In this document: piece after piece, positions 1 through 11,200 of the stretch
Layout: each line of letters opens with the position of its first letter
Numbering within the stretch: the stretch's first letter is position 1
NCBI GenBank assembly: GCA_016858145.1
Contig: JAEHOE010000033.1
Span: 558,001-622,000 of the forward strand
DNA from: Edaphochlamys debaryana
Lineage: Eukaryota; Chlorophyta; Chlorophyceae; Chlamydomonadales
Length of the DNA stretch: 64,000 bases
Direction: 5' to 3'
The notes under the pieces: generated by a model
The model's database searches: none
The model's input: the letters and a program-made list of their open reading frames with translations, nothing else
Told to the model about the DNA's origin: nothing
Position numbers and translations under genes: made by a program

Positions 1-1151
1 CATTGCAGCAGGAGAAGGGGAGGCTGTGTACGCCTGGGCTTTGCGGCGTAAGGCGGTGCTTTCAGCATCACGTGCCCTGACGTGCTTGCTCACAGCGCCT
101 CCGCCTCTCGCGTCGTGCCCTTGCTCTGTCCCTCAGACGGCGGCGACGAAGGCAAGGGCGAGGAGGGCGCTTGATCTTCCGCGCTTCGCAATGGCCTTCT
201 TTACGCTGGCGGCCGGCGGGAGGGAGCGGGCGTGGTTGTGGTTGGCAGCAGGGTCGGAGGCTAACGCTGAGAGCCAAGCGTTCGCTCGGGCGAAGGGAAG
301 GCGGCGAAGGGGTGCGGCGGGGACAACGCTGCGCGGGTGATTCCTCAGGACAGGGTGGGGCAGCATGGCTGCAGGAGTTCACCAGCACGGGTGTGCCGGG
401 TTCAGGAGCGATGAGGGCCGGTCACGCGCCAGGGGTACTGGCTGACGCCCTGACGGTCTGGCATGCGGAACTGTCAGGAGTGTGGGACTGTGCAATGCGT
501 TGAGAGAGCTCCCACCGGCCACCGTTCTCTCCCAGAAGCCTTTCGTCTCCGGACGATGGCAGCATTCACGCATGCCAGTGCTGATGCAGGGATCAGCCCA
601 CGCGTTGCAGTACATTGCTGGCACAAGCCGCTTGCAGAGCCGCCCCTGCACAACGCCCCAGCCTGCACAGTCCACAGTCTTTAAGCAGTTCGCCGTCGTG
701 GCTTGGCCGTGCAGCGCAAACCGCAACAGCCAGCCGACCCTGTAACGTCCCCGGACGCCTGGACCCGAGCTCCCGAGGGCCCGTACTCAAGCACGTCAAA
801 CATTTTCTCCCAGGCCCCCTCCATTTAGCAGCGCTCTCTCGCACATACACACTGTCCGGCTCACACGAGCAGCCACTCACACTTTCAAGCCCTTGCGGGC
901 AGCACTCCTGCCGTCATGCGTCTCTCTCTCATGCGAACGACGCCGCGGCGGCACACTGGCTGCACACGCCTTGTGTAAGCAGCGGCCGCTCAAACCCACT
1001 CACACGCTCTTAGGCCACTAGACATTGCTGCTTGCAGCTGAACATGCCACTACACCGGTACTCGATGAGCGCAGCTTCGGTCCGCTCCACGCCTTTCCCC
1101 CTCCGCTCCGCTCCTCTCCGCTCCTCTCCTCTCCTCTCGTCTCCTCTCCGC
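1..1151. other. Spacer left of the sulfatase gene
   Basis: No convincing gene is visible. Open frames here are short, overlap on both strands and show no recognisable protein. A CT-rich microsatellite (repeats of CTCCT/CTCTC) sits at about 1088-1150, just past the sulfatase stop codon. A TGTAA on the plus strand near 741 could be a polyadenylation signal of a plus-strand gene ending outside or at the left edge of the window, but no exon supports that. Confidence 0.5.
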
Positions 1152-4100
1152 TCAGCTGTTCCACCGCGTCAGCGCCCCGAGGCCCCGGTCCCCGAACTCG
1201 TTGTTGACGGGGTCGTAGTAGGGCTGGCAGGCCCGCCACGCGAACGCCGAGTAGGCGCGGTACTGGGCGTCGTGCTGCGGGGCCATGGCCTGGAGGGGGG
1301 GGGGGCAAGCGGGCGGTGAGGGTGGAGGGCATGTGGTGACGGCAGGCTGCCCATGCTGTATGGAAGGTGTGGTGGAGGATCGGCCCGGAGCTCGTAGGGA
1401 TAGGCGGGGGATAGGCGGAAGAGAGAGCGCGGAGTTGGCCAGGAAAGCGTGGGGAGGGCCTTGATCTCCGCGCATGATACCTAGCTCCGGTGCCCAGGTG
1501 GATACACGTGATGAACGAACGAATGTGTGGTGACATGAGGACTCTGACGCCTGCATGGTACGGCTCCGTGTGGCTCACCTGCTCGAAGCTGGTGACGTCA
1601 CCGCCCGGGTGCAGGCGGGCCCATGGTGTACGGCAGCCCTCCCCCTTGCAGTATCCCATGACCTGCGGCGGACGGCAGTTGGGGTGGTGGACGGATCGGC
1701 ACTTGCCCGCCGCGCCCACTGCGATTGGGCAAGCATCCCGCGCAGGGCACGCTCTCGCTGGCCCTGCGCTTCCTTGTGTAGCGAAGACCGTGCGGGCTCA
1801 TGTTAGACCGTGTCTCCTGCGTTCCTGCCCACCCTCATCGACCGAACCCCCGAAGTACACATACACACCCCCCGTTCTCCTTCTCTCCCCCCTCTCTCCC
1901 CGCTGCCCCCACCTGCAGCAGGGCGTCCAGGTGGCTGACCAGGCGCCGCTACCGACCGCTCAATACACACACATGTACACAACCCCATCCAAATACACAT
2001 GTCTCCACCCCCCCAAACCTTCTCCCCCCCCCCGTCCCCTCCCACCTGCAGCAGGGCATCCAGGCGGCTGACCAGGCGCCGCCGCTCGGCGCCGGCGCTG
2101 CCGCCTGGATCTGCCTGGTCCATCAGGTTGTTGATCTCGCCTGGATCCGCGTTGATGTCGTACAGCTCCCGGAAGTTGGGGGACTTGGTCGAGACGCACC
2201 TGTGGCGCGCATGGGAGGAGGGGTTGGGGTTGGGTTGGGTGAAGCAGGAGCCGGAGCAGGGAGCGAGCTGGGGCTGGACCGGCTGGTTCCTCGGCACAAC
2301 ATCCGCCCCGATCCCACACCCAGACTCACCCACTTTCCGCTCTGGCATGCGCACCTGCATGCCCACCCCGCCCCGCCCAATCCCACCTCACGGTATACTT
2401 CCAGCCCCACACAGCCCCACCGCATACAATCCCACGTCAGACACTCCCAACACGTACACTCCCACTTTTCGTACAAACCCACTTCCAGCACCACACGGAC
2501 CCACCACACGGTGTACTTCCAGCACCGCTCGGCCGCTGCGGGCGCCCCGCCCCCGCCCGGCGCCGCTGAGTCGTTGGCGCACAGGCGTATGCTGCGGTAG
2601 TCCTTGCGGTCAAAGTCCTTGTCCCAGGACCGGATCCACATCTCCAGCGGCACCCTGCGGTTGGCGGTTGGGCGGTTGTCAGGTTGTTGTGTGGGACGGG
2701 TCCGAGGGCTGGGGGTACCTAGACGTGGTTGGTTCCCGCTGGCACTCATGCCTCCAGCCCTGTCGTGTATCGCCGACCCACATCTGGCGCAGTGTGCCGT
2801 TGGCGGAGGGGTAGTACTGGGGCAGCGCGGGGGTGGCCTGCGTCGGCGACGGCGGCCGCTGCTCCACCGCCGCCGGGGGGCCTGCGGCTGCAGCAGGCCC
2901 TGTGCCAGCTGCTCGTCCAACCGCCGTTCCGTTACCGGAGCTACCGGTACCTCCCGCCGCCGCTGCAAATCGGTCCAGCGGCAGTGGGACGCCATCGCAG
3001 CGGGTCGGCGGCGCCCCGCCCGCCAGCGCCACGAGCGTGGCGGTCACGTCGACCATGGTGGCCATGTACGGATGTACGACGCCGTACGGCACGCCCGGGC
3101 CGCGCATGAAGAAGGGCACCCGCACGTCCTCCTCGTACGGCAGCGTCTTGCCTGTGGGGTGCGGCGAGGACCGGGATCAACGAGCCTCCGAGCTAGCCGC
3201 CGCAACGCACCAGGTGGCCGCACCAGGCCTCCGAGTAGGGGAGCTGGCCCGAGGATCCCACCCGGCCTGCGCCAGCCCAGCCTTACGCCCTGCAACCCGC
3301 TGCCCTCCCGCCTTCTACGGTACCGTATCCCCTAGACACCGCGCATTCGCCATGGCCGCCCTCTCACCCTTGGCCTGCGCGTGGTTGCCCAGGTGGTAGC
3401 CGTTGTCGGAGGTGAAGATGACGTAGGTGCTGCCCAGCACGCCCGCCCGCTCCAGCGCGTTCACTGGCGGAGGGACGGAGGGAGGGCGGTAGGGCCCAGC
3501 GTCAGGGCGGAGTCTGCCTGCCTCAGCACGCCTCGCCGCCAACACGCACCGGGTGTCATCGACCGCCTAAACGCATGCCTGCATGGCTGCACAGCACCAC
3601 AGCTGCACGCTCGTCCACAGCTCGTCCACGTACTCGTTGCGGCCTCTTCGCCCGAGCCCACGACGCACCCAACCACCCACCACCCAACAAGGAACCGCCA
3701 ACGGTCAACGGCCAACTGCTTACCAACGGTCTCCACCAGGTCATCCACGCTCATGAGCGCTTCGATGCGGCGCTGGTAGTGGCCGTCCACGGAGCGGGCG
3801 GTGAAGGTGCCGGGGCGGGCGCCGAGGGCGGGGGGCAGCGACACGTTCCAATTGGGCAGCTGGGGGAAGGTGGGAGGGGTGGGTGGGAAGGGAGGGGTGT
3901 TGGTCTCATGGCCTAACCGGTTCCGGGCACCTGCCAGCTTCCGCCCTTCCGTGGACACCTGAGGCACCTGTGCTGGCGCCGTCTCTGCACAGCGCACAAG
4001 CCTCAATCGCCCTCCCCTGTGCCATTTCCCCTGCCCAACTTCAGCTGTACCTCCGGGTTGTGGAGCCCACTCGGCTCCATCCTGATCTTCCTCTACTGCC

Positions 4101-6719
4101 CCTGCCCTCCACACCCACCTCTCCACCTCTCCCCCCACCTCCCCTCAACCCGGACTCCATTCGGCGCCCCCGCAGGCCCTCACCCGCGGGACCCTGAGGC
4201 CGCTCCATCGGCCCGCGTACTTGGGGGAGGGCACGGGGGGGCGGCAGGGGCCGGCCTCCTCGGAGCCCTTGTCGCACGACGTGTGGCAGGCGGCGGGGTT
4301 GACCTGGGAGGCATCAGGCGGGGGTGGGGGGTGGGAGGGCACGCGGCCGGGTCAGGCCGTGTGAGAAAGCTCCTCTCTGCGGCTGGGCAGGAGCCGTAAG
4401 AGATAGCGACGACCGAAAAGCTTCACTCCTAGATTTCCTGCCATCATTTGCGCCCTGGACCGCACCTCCGTCCCGCCCCCTCCCACCTGAGGCGATGCGC
4501 GTGTCAGGAGGAGCGCAGGCCAAGAGCGGCAGGGCAAGCCGCCTCCATCCTCACAACCGCCCGCCCACCCGCCTCGCACCCGCCTCGCACCTGCAGGTAG
4601 AACGGCGCCCCGCCCTTGGCCGCCGCGCTGATGTAGGCCGCGGCCCGGTCCGCCAGCACGTCGGTCTGGTAGGCGCCCCGGAAGCGGTCGAGGCGCTGGC
4701 ACTGCGGCATGAAGTCAAAGTTGACGTACTGGTACACCGTGGCGTCCGTGAGGGGGTCGAACAGGTCCCAGCCCCTGGGGCAGCGGGCGGTGTCGCCGGG
4801 GGCCTGCGGGGTGGACGTGTAACAGCTGATGAGTTGCAGGGGGGAAGGGGGGGGGCTTGGCATGGCGTGTTGCAGGGCAAGCTGCCTTGGCTAGTGTGGA
4901 CGGCGCGCGCCGTTAGGGCAAGTCTGACACGGACCATTCCTCGTGATGCTGCCAGCCTTAGCCTGTCTGGTGCTGCCCTCCGTCGGTGGCTTTCACCATC
5001 CGCCCCTGAGTTATCTCACCACGTCGAACAGGTTCATGAACTTGCCCGTGAGCATGGTCCGGTACCCCAGCGCCTGCAGCCAGCCGGGCAGCCAGTCCCG
5101 GTCGAGGCGGAGCTGCGTGAAGCGACGGAAGCCGCCTAGGGGGTGGGGCGGGTTGGGGGAAGAGCAAAAGGGTGGGGGATGCACGGGAGGCAGGGGGAAG
5201 CGCTGGGAAAGGGGGCGCACTGAATCGCGCCTTCCCCTCCGACCTCTTCCTGGCGCCCCCCCGTCCCCAATCGTTGACTCTCCCCTCCCCTCTTCCCTGC
5301 CCCACCCCTTTACCCCACCCTGCGGCGCCTGGTTGGAGGTGAGGTTGTGGTTGTGCGTGAATCGGCCGGTGAGCAGGGACACGCGGGAGGGGCAGCAGAG
5401 CGAGGAGGAGACCAGGAAGTTGGGGAGGTGGAGGCCCCTGTCACCGAGGAGGGCGTTGAGCTTGGGCATGTAGGCGCGGTGCGTGGAGTTGAGGAGGTAG
5501 TCCTGGTCGTCCTGTACGGCGGGCCGTCGTACAATCCGTACGGCAGTTGTCAGTACGGCAACAGGGATCGGGTGAGGGCCCGGGCCAAGAAAGGTAGCTA
5601 CCCGGCCTGATTCTTGTCGTGCAAAAGTACCACGGTACGACTCACGGTCATGATCAGGACGATGTTGGGCTGGGTGCCAGGAGCAAAGGTTGGGGACGGG
5701 AAGGGTGGGGCGGGAGGCTCGCCAGGTTGTGGACTTGGGGGCGGGGAGGATGGCCGGGGGGCGGGGGCGGGGGCAGGGCTCCTCGGAGCGGGCATGGAAG
5801 GTGTCGGGGACTTCGGGAGGGGCCGGGGCGGCGGAAGGGCTGGGTTGGGCGGGTGGGAGGACGGCGTAGGGGAGGGAATGGAGGGACGAGGGTGAGGTGG
5901 GGTCGGGGCCGAAGGCGCAGGGGGAGTCGAGGGCGGCGGCCGGGCCGCGGTGGGGACCGGCAGGGGGGAAGGCGCGGGCGGCTGGTAGGGCAACGACGAG
6001 GGAGGGGGTCGACGCAAGGGAGCGGGTGCGGTCAGCGGCGGTCGGGGCGCAGGCTCAGGTGGCGTTGGCGAAGGGCGCGGCTGGGGCCCACTCTGGGGCG
6101 AGGCCGGCGGTGGCGGTGAGGGCACCCAGGGAGGTGAGGGGTGTGGCAGGTGAGGGAGCGACCGCGGCGATGGCATGGATGAGGGCGGGGACGGCGAGGA
6201 CGGGGCGTGCGGGGGGAAGGGCAGCGGCGGTGAGGGTGGAGGCTGGCGTGGGATGGCTGGTCCGTAGGCCCCGGGGGCGGGAGGGATCACGACTGGATAG
6301 GGCGCGTACGCTGGCCCATAGGCGGGCGGGCGGGCAGGGGGGTGCGGAGCGGGGCCGTAGGAGGGGTAGACTGGGCCGGGGGCAGGGGGGTAGACGGCCG
6401 CGTAGGCAGGTGGCGCAGGTGGGTAACTGGGAGCAGACGGGTAGATGGGGAACGGGGAAGATGCTGGAGTAGCCCAGGGGTGCTCGGGGCTTGGGCTTTG
6501 CCGGCGGGGTAGCGCGCGTGGCTCGGCGCCGTGGCCGCCTGCGAGTTACGGCCACCGAAGCGCGAAAAGCAGGATCGAACAGCGACTGTAAGCTTGATAT
6601 TATCACTTGTACCGGAAGCAACGCTCACCTTGCGCTAGGCTCGCGGCGACGGCGATAGCAAGAATGGCGGGAAAGCACAACCATCGACGAGGTTTGGAGC
6701 TTCGCGCTGGACTTGGCAT
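1152..6719 (-). CDS. Secreted arylsulfatase-like protein with proline-rich N-terminal domain
   Basis: Exons read 6719-6629, 6463-5646, 5511-5319, 5135-5020, 4803-4591, 4303-4184, 3859-3724, 3463-3368, 3151-2782, 2654-2508, 2199-2046, 1662-1579 and 1289-1152; phases agree and give 891 residues. Residues 1-30 look like a signal peptide (basic start, hydrophobic core CFPAILAIAVAASLA). Residues about 31-295 are rich in Pro, Ser, Ala and Tyr, like hydroxyproline-rich cell-wall glycoproteins. The type I sulfatase domain follows: PNIVLIMTDDQD starts it, with metal-binding Asp304/305. SLCCPSRVSLLTG is the formylglycine signature, with Cys342 the residue expected to be converted. FTSDNGYHLGNH (Asp582/Asn583) supplies further metal ligands. 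The C-terminus (GYCKGEGCRTPW, then an ending in RWNS) closes the fold. The family hydrolyses sulfate esters; green algae secrete arylsulfatases to the periplasm when sulfur is short. Substrate and regulation cannot be read from the sequence. The start is the first ATG giving a signal peptide. Confidence 0.88.
1908..1955 (-). repeat. Intronic copy of sulfatase exon 11 3' end with donor
   Basis: Inside sulfatase intron 11, this stretch repeats the last ~40 bases of exon 11 (2046-2090) plus the following donor. Both read CGCCTGGTCAGCC, then a few differing bases, then CCCTGCTGCAG followed by GTGGG. It is a decoy exon end rather than a second exon, because no matching acceptor and frame join it to exon 12. 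Confidence 0.7.
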
Positions 6720-7219
6720 GCTGCCTCCATGCGTACGCGTGCGATTTGACAGGTAGGCTTCTACTGACGATGCTACGCTATGTTTGCGAGACGAAGCCCC
6801 GCGTTGTGCTCTGTCGCCTTGCGTTGACTGTCGGACGCGCTTCGTTCGTTGCAGCTTTCTTTGCTTGATTGCGAGCGAGGGCCAAGCTGTTGTGTAACAC
6901 AAGGTCGCAACGATGAAGGCGAGTACGAGTTCACTGTCCGTCCCGTTTCTGTGGTTCGACGCCCGTGGACGAGGCCTGTCGGCCCCTCGAAATTCCTACC
7001 CCTCGCCAAGCCCCGCCTGCCCCGGGCACTTCGCCTCGGTCGCCACATGTCTTCCCGCCCCACACCCCGCACAGCAAGGAGTTCGCCTCTTGGCGTGGAC
7101 TGATGAGTCAAGAGCGCAGACAAATTGTTCCTCAGCCGCTGCACGCTTCCCCAGGGGCTGCACTCAGGGCGTTACAACACAACAGCATCAACATCGACTG
7201 TCCTTCCCCACTCCCCAAA

Positions 7220-7304
7220 GCGTGCAGCCTGGGGAAGCGTGCAGCCCTTGGGGAAAGCGTGCAGCCTGGGGAAGCGTGCAGCTTTGGGGAAGCGTGCAGC
7301 TGGG
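7220..7304. repeat. Short tandem repeat, unit about 17-21 bases
   Basis: Five consecutive copies of a GGGGAAGCGTGCAGC-type unit, separated by variable CCT, CCCTT and TTT linkers. It lies in the spacer between the sulfatase and SerRS genes with no coding role apparent. Confidence 0.85.
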
Positions 7305-8094
7305 TCCTTGATTCTTGCCGTAAGGTTACACAGGGTCCGCACCTCATGCACACAGGCCCCGAGTGTCTTGCCTCTGACCACGACTGCCGCTGCATGACTG
7401 CACCTGGCTGCACACTGCATTCATCCCTCAAGCCAGAGCTCAGTCGCCACCGCTCTGACCACGCACCCGCAACACCACTACACCAGACAGGGCAGTCAGG
7501 GCGCCACTTTCCAATTGCGGACGACAGTTGCTGAGTTCCCACTCCGACCCATCCAATCTCACCACACACATGCCACTTCGCCGCCCCAAGCTCCTGAGTC
7601 TCCCCATGCCATTGCCTCATCACAGCGTCAATGCTCCTGCGTCCAGCCCCTCCCCCCCCCCATGCCCCAGGCCCTTCTCCCCTTCTGCCAGTGTAACCCC
7701 ACGTGCCTGCCCCTTGCCCCTCACTGGCCAGATGCATCGCCGCACCCGATGCTGGGCCTTCAACTTAACCCACTCAAGCCCTCGAGCCAAGCACGTCTCC
7801 CTTCCAACACAAGACCAGCGGTTGGCCAGCTTGGCCTGAGCTCCACGCGTCGCGCCCATGCCGCCCTTGCTCACCAGTGTTCGCCGCTCTAGCGAGCCCG
7901 CGCCTGCACAACCCCGCCGGCCGGTCGGGCCACTCCCTCCGCCCTCTCCGCCCAAGCCCTTCGCTGCCGAGTGTGCGCCGCACTCCCTTGGCTGCGCCTC
8001 TCTCTCCCTCTCCGGTCGGCCCGCGGTCCAGCCGCCCCGGGATCAGCAAGCACCGCGAGAGCCTTGAGTCCCGCCACTCCTAACCGTGCCTCGC

Positions 8095-8099
8095 TTACA
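8095..8099 (-). terminator. UGUAA polyadenylation signal for SerRS gene
   Basis: TGTAA on the minus strand, about 125 bases past the SerRS stop codon. UGUAA is the usual polyadenylation signal in chlorophycean green algae. The assignment rests on motif and distance only. Confidence 0.55.
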
Positions 8100-8222
8100 A
8101 GCATTCGCCGCTCTTGCGAGGCCACTGCGAGCCCGTGCCTTCGCATCCCCGGCGGCCAGTCGGCCCCCGGTCCAGTCCAGCAGCCCCGGGAGCCCAGCGC
8201 TCCGCCCCAGCCCGCCCGCCGC

Positions 8223-11200
8223 TCAGTGCTTCTTGGCGGGCGGGCGGATGACCTCCATGCCCCCCAGGTAGGGGCGCAGGGGCACGGGCACCACAACGCT
8301 GCCGTCCTCCTGCAGCGGGACGTGGGGGAGGGGGGGGGGCAAACAGTGGGCGGTCCGGGTTGAGGGTACAGGGTTGAGGGTACAGGGCTGTTCGAGTGGT
8401 GCAGCGGGCGGGGCCTGCCGCAACAACGGGCGGCTCAAGCCCCATACGGCATCCTATCACTGGAACCACCAACCACCCGCCAACCGCCAACCGCCAACCA
8501 CCGCCCACCTGCTGGAAGTTCTCGAGGATGGCGACGATCATGCGCGGCACCGCGCACGCAGTGGCGTTGAGCGTGTGCACGAACTCGGTCTTGCCGCCGC
8601 CCGAGCCGCCGCCCTTCTTGCCGCCGCCCTTCTTGCCGCCCTTCTTGCCCCCCGCGGCCGCTGGGGCCTCCGAGTCAGAGTCCGAGGCGGCGGGGGTGCC
8701 CGTGCTGGGCCTGCAGCAGGGGGGCCGTGGAGGGGAGGGGAGGGGCGTGGGAGGCGGAGCGATGGGGCACAAGACGACACCTCTCCCAACCCAACCCATC
8801 CACCGTCCGTGACAAATCCATCCACAATACCATACCCTCACGGCCGGACGGCCCCGTCCCGCGTCCGTCTCCTTCGGCTGCCCTGAACCCGCCCCAGCCC
8901 CGCCCGTTGAGCCCTCCTGACTCGCCGCCCCCGCCCCCGGCTCACCGGTACCGGATGTTGAGCCGCCGCGACTGGTAGTCGGTGCAGTTGGATGCGGAGC
9001 TGATCTCGCCGTAGCGGTTGAGCCCCGGCATCCAGGCCTCCACGTCGAACTTGCGGTACGCGGGGGCGCCCAGGTCACCCGAGGGCATGTCCAGGACCTG
9101 GGGTTGGGGGTTAAGGGTTGGAGGTTTGGGGTTGGGGGTTGGGTTGGGGAGATGGTGGGTGGTGGGTGGGGTTGTGGGGTGGTGGAGGGGTTGAGATGCG
9201 GGGTAGTGTATGGGGGGTGGAGCAGGCAGGCAGGCTGGGGACAGCGGGCGGGGATTCTTGGATTCTTGGCCTCTCAGACTGATGCAGAGCAGAGGTGAAG
9301 AAAGCACCCAGCCGACGCCCCGCTGGCTCCAGCCAGCCGCCAACCACCCAACTCCCAACCGCCCAACCACCCAACCGTCCAACAGCCCAACCGCCAACCG
9401 ACCTTGAAGTGCAGGCCCAGCTCCTCGAACATGTCCGCCTCGATGTCGATCAGCTCCTGGTGCAGCGCGTCCGACTGCTCGGGGGTGGCCAGTACGAACA
9501 TCTCCACCTTGGAGAACTGGTGCACGCGGTACAGGCCCTTGCCGGCCATGCCTGCGTGGGGGGGCGGGGGGAGGGAGCAGGGGGGAAATGAAGGAGGGGA
9601 GGGGGCTTCAGGGCTGGAGGGCAAGGGGCGGAAGGGGGAGGACAAGGCACTGGTGGGGATGTGCGTGGGCGGGATGCTCGGTACAGCGTCGCTTCCCACA
9701 GCAAGACCCCTCAACTCCCGCCCCCTCCGCGAGACCGCACGGGGCACAGCCCTCGACCATCCATCCACCGCCCGGCTCCAGCTGGCGACTGCCCTCCCCT
9801 CCCAGCCAGCCCTCCCTTTCCCCCCCCCTCCCTTTCCCCCCCCGCCTCCCTCCCCTCCCCCTCACCCGCCGCCCCCGCCTCCGTCCGGAAGCAGTGCCCG
9901 AAGGCCGCCATGCGCACCGGCAGCGCCTCCTCGGGCAGGATGCGGTCCATGTACACCCCCCCCAGGGGCACCTCGGCGGTGCCGGTCAGGCACAGGGGGG
10001 AGTCCTGCACGGCGTAGATCTGGGGGGAGAGATGGGAGGGGGGGGCGTAGGAGGGGGTGTTTGTTGCTCAGCGAGATCGCGCCGACGCCAGGGAATCCTT
10101 GCATGGTAGGAAGGGGAGTTTGAAAGGAGGATGGAAGGGGGAGGGGGATGGAAGGGGGTTGGAAGGGTTGGAGGGAAGGAATGATGCAGTTTCGGGTGCG
10201 GTAGGGGGCCTGGCAGAACAATTGCTTGCGAGGTCCGTGGTCACCAGGCCAAAAGCTTGTGCATGCAGAGGTGGCTGACGGGGATGGGATTGTGTTGGGA
10301 GGAGGCCCATGGGGACACCGAAGCCCAGCTGGCCGGTGCAGCGGAGTACTGGCACAGCGCAGGCGACCTGCTGACACCGAGGTTCCCGCCCCGCTCCCGC
10401 CTCCCTACCCACACGCGACTCCCACCCCCACGCACACAGCTTTCCCACCTGCGTGCCCGCCCCCCGCGGCTGGAACCCGCACTTCTCCAGCACTGAGGCC
10501 TTGACCAGGTCGGGTGTCATGATGGGGGTGAAGCCCTTGGACACCACCTGGCAGGGGGGGAGGGGGGAGTGTTTGTTGCTGAGCGGGATCGCGCCGACGC
10601 CAGGGAATCCTTGCTTGGGAGGCGGGGAGGCAAGGAGGGAGGGAAGAAGGGGCTCAGCTGGGGTGTGCGCCTCGGGTGTGTGCCCAGCATCAGCCAGTGC
10701 CGCTAGATACCGGTGACCCGGGCACTCAGCGAGATGGGCCCCGCCCCGCCCACTGCCTCAACTACCCAGTCCCCGGTCCCCGATCCTGGGCCCCCAGCGT
10801 CCTACGCGGGCCCAGCCCGGGCCCAGCCGGGCCCGCCCCGGTCCCACCCCGGGCCCACCTTGTTGAATGCGTAGTTGACCAGCGCCAGCTCCAGCAGGGC
10901 ACCCGCGTTACGAAGGTAGTAGAACTTCTGACCCGACACCTGGGGGGGAAGCGGCGTGTGCGGTAGGCGGGAGGAGAGGAGTGGGTATTGAGGTGCTCCT
11001 CCTAGTGCGCACGACGGCCCATCTGCCTTACCGCGTGCGGTAGGCAAGTATGGTGATGGTTGACTGGAGGGCTGCAGGGCTTGGCGACAGCACATCTCCC
11101 TCACCCCCCGCCCATCTTCCCCCGCCCGGCCCCCACCTCCGCCGCCGACTCTGATTCCACCATGTCCAGCGCCTTTCCCCACGCACACGCCCCGGGCACG

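Larger units (their letters stand above)
6720..8222. other. Spacer: sulfatase promoter side and SerRS 3' flank
   Basis: No gene was found. The left part must carry the sulfatase promoter. The right part is the 3' flank of the seryl-tRNA synthetase. Two imperfect copies of a ~130-base GC-rich stretch occur at about 7880-8040 and 8100-8215 (both contain TTCGCCGCTCT and later CGGTCCAG). Confidence 0.5.

Noticed and set aside
6290..6463. Apparent frameshift within the sulfatase proline-rich exon
   Set aside because: A first reading dropped four bases from a GGGC repeat. Recounting shows 91 + 818 bases keep phase from the signal peptide to the catalytic domain, so the exon is intact.
7220..7304. 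Regularly spaced repeats that might suggest a CRISPR array
   Set aside because: Spacers are only a few bases long and similar to each other, and the window is clearly eukaryotic nuclear DNA; it is a simple tandem repeat.
9104..9200. GGGTT-rich stretch resembling telomeric repeat
   Set aside because: It lies within a SerRS intron next to the acceptor and is irregular; it fits the intron-end GGTTGG motif pattern rather than a telomere remnant.
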